A model generated the notes under the pieces. It saw only the letters and a list, made by a program, of their open reading frames with translations. It searched no databases and was not told the DNA's origin. The position numbers and the translations under genes are program-made. Shown here piece by piece: positions 59,271-64,000 of a DNA stretch of 64,000 bases (position 1 is the stretch's first letter; every line of letters starts with the position of its first letter). The stretch comes from MFD04580-c1 sp963702995. Its GTDB lineage: Bacteria; Planctomycetota; Phycisphaerae; Tepidisphaerales; Tepidisphaeraceae. Location: positions 3,162,001 to 3,226,000 of the forward strand of contig OY969783.1 of the NCBI GenBank assembly GCA_963702995.1, given 5' to 3'.

Positions 59271-59674
59271 TTTAGCGGCAAATTCGGTCGGCTCGTTCGC
59301 GGGATATGCCGGGGATGAGCACCCCAATCCAGGGTACGGCCGCACAGACCGCAGTCCGGTCCGCCGTGGGGCGTGCCGCTGGAATCGGACGATGCCGCGC
59401 CGCATGTCGAACAGGTGGCGCGCGGACCGCGGTTCAGTCCCTGCCAGACTCCGCCGACGAACGCGCAGCTTATCGAAGTTAGGGTTTTGTACGATAAAAG
59501 TCTTGCCTTTTTCGGCGAGGGTGCTATTTCATAAGGGCATGGACCGGGTTTCAACCCGACCGGCTCGCTTGGGGCTGGTGCGGGAGGCGCAGGAGACGCC
59601 CGCTAAGGAACGGCCCCGGCCAGGTTCGCACGGGAGGCGTGTGCCTTTTGACGCGTGTTCGAGTGCCCTGCTGG
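59271..59674. other. Region upstream of aat, up to the MITE
   Basis: 404 bases. The minus strand carries a frame (to 59554) encoding two CxxC knuckles (ATCSTCGA and DCGLCGRTLDWG) separated by about 16 residues, which could be a small zinc ribbon running toward the aat start, but its end is unclear. The repeat 13-mer CGCACGGGAGGCG is at 59627-59639, after GCGGGAGGCGCAGG with its complement nearby. Not called as a gene. Confidence 0.35.
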
Positions 59675-59883
59675 CACTACAGCGCTATCTAGTCAATGGA
59701 GCACAAGAAGAACGTCGAAATCCGAAGCACCAAATCCGAAGGAATGAGAAATCGGGAAAGAAGAAACCAGATTCAATCGCGAGTATTGATTTCCCGCTTT
59801 GCCTTTGTTTGGAGTTCCTTGAGATTTCGTGCTTCGCATTTTCTGATTTGGGAAGGCTCGATCGCCGAATCAGCGCTGTAGTG
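59675..59883. mobile_element. MITE-like element, copy 2 (209 bp), inverted relative to copy 1
   Basis: Same 12-bp terminal inverted repeats as copy 1 (CACTACAGCGCT at 59675-59686, AGCGCTGTAGTG at 59872-59883). The reverse complement aligns with copy 1 along its whole length with only scattered differences, e.g. both carry AAATCAGAAAAT- or GAATCAGAAAAT-type, TTTCTTCTTTCCCGATTTCT and TTCGACGTTCTTCT stretches. The flanks CTGG and CTAG differ at one base. It lies 94 bases before the LexA-like gene. Confidence 0.8.
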
Positions 59884-59977
59884 CTAGTCGGGTGTCGAGC
59901 GCCCGTCGGCAGGCGAGAAGGATCGGGGCACTGCCGCGGCCGATCACTCGTTCGGGGTCGTTCAGACGTCTACGCTC

Positions 59978-60939
59978 ATGGAACCTCTCGGGCCAAAATT
60001 CGTCGGCAGCGCCGCCGGCTCGGTCTAACCCTCGACGAGATGGCGGTCCGGACCGCCATTTCCAAGCCCTACCTGTCGCTGATCGAGACCGGCCGCGTCC
60101 CGAACCCGCCGAGCGACGAAAAACTCCGTCGCCTCGAACAAACGCTCGGATTTCCCGCCGGGGAACTGGTCTCCCAGGCCCACCTGCACCGCACGCCGCG
60201 GGACGTGCGCGCCGTCCTTCAGAAGCTGATCCAGCAAGGGCGGGAGAAGGCGACGCCGGACGAGAGGCCCGGATCGGAAGAGAGCCGAGCACCCTTGAGC
60301 ACGGCGAAGGCGGCCGCGGCTGACCTGCGCCCAGCCCTTCCCGGCGAAGCCGCGCGGGAGCGTGCCGCCACCCATGCGGCAGCGGGCGCCAGGGTACAGG
60401 GGGCCGTCGCGGCGTCGCTCGCGTTGCAGGGGATTAACCTGGATGACGCCTATCTCAGCGGCGTGCTTCAGGAGCTGGTGGGCCAGTCGGCCGCCGTCGA
60501 AGGGCGGGACATTGAGTCGCTGCCGGCCCAGTCGGTGCCGGTCGTCAACCGCGTGTCGGCCGGGTACCCGAAGGACTTCACCGACCTGGGGTACCCGCCG
60601 CGAGCGGCGGACGAATACGTCAGCTGCCCGGACGTCTTCGACCGTGACGCCTTCGCCGCCCGGGTTCATGGGGACAGCATGACGCCCAAGTACCGGGAGG
60701 GGGACGTTGTCATTTTCTCACCGGCCGCCCCCTGGCGCGACGGGAGCGACTGCTTCGTCCGCTTCGAGGACGGGCAGACGACGTTCAAGCGAGTCTTCAT
60801 GGAGAAAGCCGAAAATGGGGCCGCCGTGCTGCGGCTGCAGCCGCGAAATGAGCGCTATCGCCCGCAGGTCATTCCGTCTGAAAAGGTGTCGGGGCTGTAT
60901 AAAGCCGTCTATCAGTATCGGCGGGTTGATGACGAGTGA
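59978..60939 (+). CDS. LexA/CI-type self-cleaving transcriptional repressor (XRE helix-turn-helix plus S24 peptidase)
   Basis: 320 residues if one G is restored in GGG at 59990-59992, giving MEPLGAKIRRQRRRLGLTLD from the ATG at 59978. Without it the frame has no nearby ATG and runs back through the MITE. Residues about 5-65 are an XRE-type DNA-binding domain (LTLDEMAVRTAISKPYLSLI, ETGRVPNPPSDEKLRRLEQ). A linker of about 100 residues follows. The C-terminal half is an S24 peptidase: cleavable Ala-Gly bond in VNRVSAGYPKDFTD, catalytic Ser in ARVHGDSMTPKYREGDVVIF, catalytic Lys in GQTTFKRVF. This suggests RecA-stimulated self-cleavage, as in LexA and phage repressors. The targets are unknown; a resident mobile element or stress operon is possible. 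Confidence 0.8.
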
Positions 60940-60953
60940 GAGGACGCGTTAAA

Positions 60954-61122
60954 TCCGAAGGACGACGACCGGTCAAATCCGAAATCCGAAGCACTAAATC
61001 CTAAAGAATGACCAAGGGGGAAAGAAGAAACCGGAGAAAATTCGGAGCGAATTCGACCGTTTTCCGCTTGCGTCATTCGAACTTCCTTCGGATTTCGTGC
61101 TTCGGATTTTCTCTTTTTCCTG
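60954..61122. repeat. Diverged relative of the MITE interior
   Basis: AAATCCGAAATCCGAAGCAC near 60976 and CTTCGGATTTCGTGCTTCGG near 61088 face each other as imperfect complements, with GGGGGAAAGAAGAAACC between them, the same words as in the MITE interiors. The 12-bp CACTACAGCGCT termini are missing. It could be a decayed copy or an independent family sharing the core. Confidence 0.6.
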
Positions 61123-61130
61123 AACGCGAC

Positions 61131-61496
61131 CTACCGATCCACCCACACCGCCGGCGGCTCGATCGCGTCGATCGGCCGCCGACCCGCGTCGGCGCGTCCG
61201 GAGCCGGCGAGGCGGCTGATGACCTTCACCGTCATGTCGTGGTCGCACGTCATCTGGCAGCTAAGGCGAAGGCCGGCATGGGCCGTCAGCCCTTTCGCCG
61301 CGGCGACGGCCTTCTCGGCCTCGGTGATCTGCGCCGGCTCGCCAGCGATAAACTGGACGCGGCAGGTCGTACACTTGGCCTTCCCGCCGCAAGCGTGAAG
61401 CTGATCGACTTTCGCCTCGTCGATCAGCGCGTTCACCAGCCGCTTATCCGAGGGAACGTCAAAGGCGCCAACATCTTCCACGGTCAACTTGGGCAT
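61131..61496 (-). CDS. [2Fe-2S] ferredoxin
   Basis: 121 residues from the ATG at 61496, with GGAG five bases upstream; the longer frame to 61709 overlaps a plus-strand gene and is not needed. Cluster ligands: ACGGKAKCTTC (Cys-x5-Cys-x2-Cys) and, about 35 residues later, RLSCQ, the adrenodoxin/plant-type spacing. MPKLTVEDVGAFDVPSDKRL then VNALIDEA forms the first strands of the beta-grasp fold. The last 20 residues (AIEPPAVWVDR) are an extension. It is a soluble one-electron carrier. No oxygenase or reductase partner is adjacent. It is divergent from the next small gene, sharing a spacer of only 43 bases. Confidence 0.88.
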   Translation of the reverse strand: MPKLTVEDVGAFDVPSDKRLVNALIDEAKVDQLHACGGKAKCTTCRVQFIAGEPAQITEAEKAVAAAKGLTAHAGLRLSCQMTCDHDMTVKVISRLAGSGRADAGRRPIDAIEPPAVWVDR

Positions 61497-61539
61497 GCGA
61501 TCTCCTGATCCGAACCCCGCGGCGGCTGCAAGCCATCCG

Positions 61540-61938
61540 ATGGCCGAAGAACCGCTAGCGCGGCAACTTGTACCCGCGCCGGGCCTGGACGGCCAGTATT
61601 GCCTGTTACCGCCAAAATCCCTGATGGGCAGGAAGGTCGATTTCAGAACTGTTCTGGAGGCGCCGGATAAGGACGCGATCACGTCTTTTGTCGTAGGCAA
61701 GGAGCTCAACGAGATTCTATATGAGCGGCCAGCGGGCTGGTTCGCCTATCTCGAAGATAAGGCCAAGCTCGGGTGCCCGTCGCGAGAGGAGATTGATCGG
61801 CTCGCGGAGGCCAAGGCCTCGCGCGATGCCCTGGTGCGTAACCGGGGCGTAGCGAGCAGCGTTTATGTGTCGAAAGCCGGCGGGCTCGCCCGCGGATGCG
61901 GTGACGGTCGCGCTTTAGCGGCCGCTCGACGGGCTTAA
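61540..61938 (+). CDS. Hypothetical protein
   Basis: 132 residues from the ATG at 61540; the frame is open to 61489. The segment GWFAYLEDKAKLGCPSREEI then DRLAEAKASRDALVRNRGVA is helical and looks conserved; LxxNRG after an AKASRD helix is reminiscent of HEPN-like domains, but the catalytic histidine expected after RN is absent, so that is only a hint. The last 20 residues (RGCGDGRALAAARRA) look like unselected sequence and overlap the convergent glycosyltransferase gene by 24 bases, so an undetected one-base shift near the end is possible. Role unknown. Confidence 0.55.
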   Translation: MAEEPLARQLVPAPGLDGQYCLLPPKSLMGRKVDFRTVLEAPDKDAITSFVVGKELNEILYERPAGWFAYLEDKAKLGCPSREEIDRLAEAKASRDALVRNRGVASSVYVSKAGGLARGCGDGRALAAARRA

Positions 61939-62801
61939 CGGCGCCAGCCGATGGTCGTTCAGCAGCCCGCCCCAGACATCGTCGTAATCGTAGCCGACGC
62001 CGGGGAGCGCGCCGGGAAGGTGCGTGCCGCGAGCTGCGAAGAGGGCGCCGCGGCGGAGGACGCCGTAGTAGAACCGCGCGCTGATCACCGGGTCCAGGGG
62101 CGACGCCGAGATCCGGTACTTCGCCCAGACCCGCTTGATCTCTTCGGCGCCGACGGTCGCCATCCACTGGCTGGTCTTGGCGGCGTCGTGCTCGCGGAAT
62201 ACGCCGAGGAAGCGGTTCAGGCGGACGAACTTCGCCCCCGCCTGGATGAAGCGGACGAACAGGTCATAGTCGAGCGCAAAGCGATAGCCCGGGTCCACGT
62301 TCCCCGCCTTCTCAAACACCCGCCGGCGCCAGAAGCAGGTCTCCTGGGGGATCAGGTCCCAGCGCGATTGATACCAGTCGCTATGCCGCGGCAACCACCA
62401 GTACCACTTGACCCGGTTGTCGCCGTCCACCGTGCAACGGTGGCTGTAGACCACGTCGACGCGTGGATGATCCGCGAAGTATTGAGCGACCGTATGCAGC
62501 GCCCGGGCGCGAGCATGTCGTCGCTGTTCAGGTAAGCCATGATCTCGCCGGTGCTCCGGGCGAACCCGCGGCTCACGGCATCGCTCTGCCCCTTGTCGCG
62601 CTGGCTGACCAGGCTCGCGAAGCGATCGGCGTACGGCCCCAGCACCCGGAGCGTGTCGTCCGTCGAGCCGCCGTCCATGACGATGTACTCCAGCTCCGGG
62701 TATCGCTGCAGCAGCACGCTTCGGACGGTCCAGCCGATGTACCGCGCCTGGTTGTACGACGGCGTGATGATGGAGATGCGAGGGAGCGTCATGGCCGGCA
62801 T
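61915..62801 (-). CDS. Family 2 glycosyltransferase (one-base frameshift)
   Basis: 295 residues when one base is restored in CCCGGG at 62502-62507 (minus strand CCCGGGCGC expected with GGGG). The N-terminal part has ISIITPSYNQARYIGWTVRS and YIVMDGGSTDDT, the GT-A nucleotide-binding start, then DKGQSDAVSRGFARSTGEIM and the metal-binding YLNSDDML. The second frame continues ALHTVAQYFADHPRVDVVYS, then PQETCFWRRRVFEKAG with a DYDLFVRF acid region, as in WcaA-like transferases. It probably adds a sugar to a surface polysaccharide or glycoprotein; donor and acceptor unknown. The start is at 62801 or 62792. It diverges from the GH57 gene across 240 bases with a hairpin. Confidence 0.8.
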
Positions 62802-62872
62802 CGAACGCCCGAGCGAAAAAAACGTCTCGAGCGGGGGCTATCGTATGAGAATCGCCCGCCGAAACGTAGCGT

Positions 62873-62914
62873 GTGGTTCACCACGCCACCGCGTGATGCG
62901 GCGTGGTGAACCAC
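62873..62914. repeat. Hairpin in the spacer between GT2 and GH57 genes
   Basis: GTGGTTCACCACGCC pairs with GGCGTGGTGAACCAC with a small bulge and a GCG-closed loop (CCGCGTGATGCGG). GTGGTTCACCACG is itself nearly palindromic. It resembles the GGCGTGG hairpin at 14931-14960 and is probably a dispersed repeat. The rest of the 240-base spacer shows nothing I can name. Confidence 0.6.
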
Positions 62915-63043
62915 GCCCTACCCCTGTTTCGGCGCCCGTGTGTTCGATGACGCCCGTCGCCAACGAACCCCGTCCGCGACGTCGGCCCTGCGCCACAACA
63001 CCGCGCTCATAGGAAGCCCGCGGCCGCGCCGTTACGATCTGGG

Positions 63044-64000
63044 GATGCCCGAGCCGATCGGTTCCCTCTGCCTGGTCCTGCACGGCCACCTGCCCTACGT
63101 TTTGCACCATGGGGCGTTTCCGCACGGGGAAGCGTGGCTCTACGAGGCTGCCGCCGAGGTCTATCTGCCGCTGCTCGACCTGATCGGTGCGGCCGCCCTG
63201 CACAATGCACGGCCGGGCCTGACCATCGGCCTCACACCGGTCCTGCTCGAGCAACTGGCACACGAACGGTTCCAATCGGGGTTTGTCAGCTACCTGAACG
63301 GAATGCTTGATGTCGCGCGGCAGGATGCGGTCACGTTCGCGGCGCGGGGGGAGGGGCATTTCGTCGAGGTGGCGAACGGATGGGAAGCGTTCTATGGCCG
63401 AGCGCTGGAGCACTTCGAGCGCATCGGCCGCGACATCCCGCGGGAGTTCGCTTCGCGTTATCGCGAAGGGCATATCCAGGTCCTGACCAGCAACGCGACG
63501 CACGCCTACATGCCGCTGCTGCTGAACGATCAGTCGCTGCGGGCCCAGATGGCCTGCGGAACCGCCTACAGCCGCCGGCACATGGGTGCGCCCAGTCGGG
63601 GGATGTGGCTGCCGGAGTGCGCGTATCGGCCGACGTGGGATCACTGGGTGCCGTCGGTCCTGTACCCCGACGCGCGCGTCCGTCCCGGTCTGGAGCATTT
63701 CATCGCCGACGCGGGGGTTGACCACTTTTTTGTGGACACGCACCTGATCACCGGCGGCCAGCCGCTGGGCGTGATGGAAGGCGGGCACTTCCGGGCCAGG
63801 GCGAGGCGCAGATGCACTGGGACGTGCGCCGCGGCTGGCGAAACCCGCTGGAGCCGGTCGGCGTCGCCAGTGAGCCGGGGCCGCCGCGCTGTTACGCCTT
63901 CGCGCGGCACCCGCGGACGAGCGAGCAGGTCTGGTCGAGCGTCATCGGCTACCCAGGCGCCGGCGAATACCTGGAGTTCCACCTCAAGCATGGCACACGG
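63044..64000 (+). CDS. Glycoside hydrolase family 57 protein (amylase/branching-enzyme type), 3' end missing, one-base frameshift
   Basis: The frame starts at ATG 63044 and, after restoring one G in GGG at 63799-63801, runs to the window end (about 319 residues). SLCLVLHGHLPYVLHHGAF is the family's first motif (His-Gly-His). RGMWLPECAYRPTWDHW contains the nucleophile Glu region of GH57. LEHFIADAGVDHFFVDTHLI follows. The corrected frame continues MHWDVRRGWRNPLEPVGVAS and EQVWSSVIGYPGAGEYLEFH, matching GH57/DUF1957 branching enzymes just before their second catalytic region (Asp), which lies beyond the window. Such enzymes act on alpha-1,4-glucans in glycogen metabolism in the cytosol; no signal peptide is present. 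Without the shift the last 65 residues are arginine/serine-rich nonsense. Confidence 0.85.

Noticed and set aside
59239..60939. 566-residue protein starting upstream of the MITE
   Set aside because: The first 240 residues run through aat's 5' end and a non-coding MITE; only the part after about 59990 resembles a protein.

Overview
The window looks like a chromosome segment from a planctomycete, probably Phycisphaerae-like. The evidence is the GC-rich coding, a secreted protein opening with the planctomycete 'LEGRTLLS' motif, two giant beta-strand-repeat proteins ending in PEP-CTERM-like tails (PEPG, hydrophobic stretch, poly-Arg), an RR/ERR-repeat small protein, and a TatC with an enlarged periplasmic loop. 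No rRNA, tRNA or CRISPR array was recognised.

Layout. 1-4.1 kb: a right-handed beta-helix protein running off the left edge, an RR/ERR-repeat protein, and a beta-barrel plus Rieske protein pair behind a Fur-box-like palindrome. 4.2-9.8 kb, minus strand: a chemotaxis receptor, then a CobA-HemD fusion, an aldo/keto reductase and an SDR dehydrogenase. 10.3-14.9 kb, plus strand: PilZ protein, TatC, inorganic pyrophosphatase, citrate synthase. 15.2-47.5 kb: two giant autotransporter-type repeat proteins, divergently transcribed from a 1.04-kb spacer. The minus-strand one is reconstructed here as about 6,940 residues from four reading-frame segments and holds a PA14-like domain; the plus-strand one is intact at 3,473 residues. 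47.8-52.6 kb: a secreted GH42-like hydrolase, and an esterase translationally coupled to a beta-propeller protein. 52.7-61.5 kb: an accessory stretch with a Phd/YefM antitoxin lacking a visible toxin, small zinc-ribbon proteins, two inverted copies of a 208-bp MITE, an IS256 element with an 8-bp target duplication sitting between anmK and murQ (muropeptide recycling), convergent clpS and aat (N-degron pathway), a LexA/CI-like repressor and a ferredoxin. 61.5-64 kb: a small hypothetical protein, a GT2 glycosyltransferase and a GH57 glycoside hydrolase running off the right edge.

A pervasive feature is the single-base indel: about a dozen otherwise good genes are each split by one base, usually in a short G/C run. 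Restoring the base gives family-typical proteins whose lengths come out as whole codon numbers. I therefore treat most as one gene each and suspect consensus errors from a long-read or metagenomic assembly rather than mass pseudogenisation, but the sequence alone cannot decide. Coordinates for split genes cover the whole reconstructed gene.
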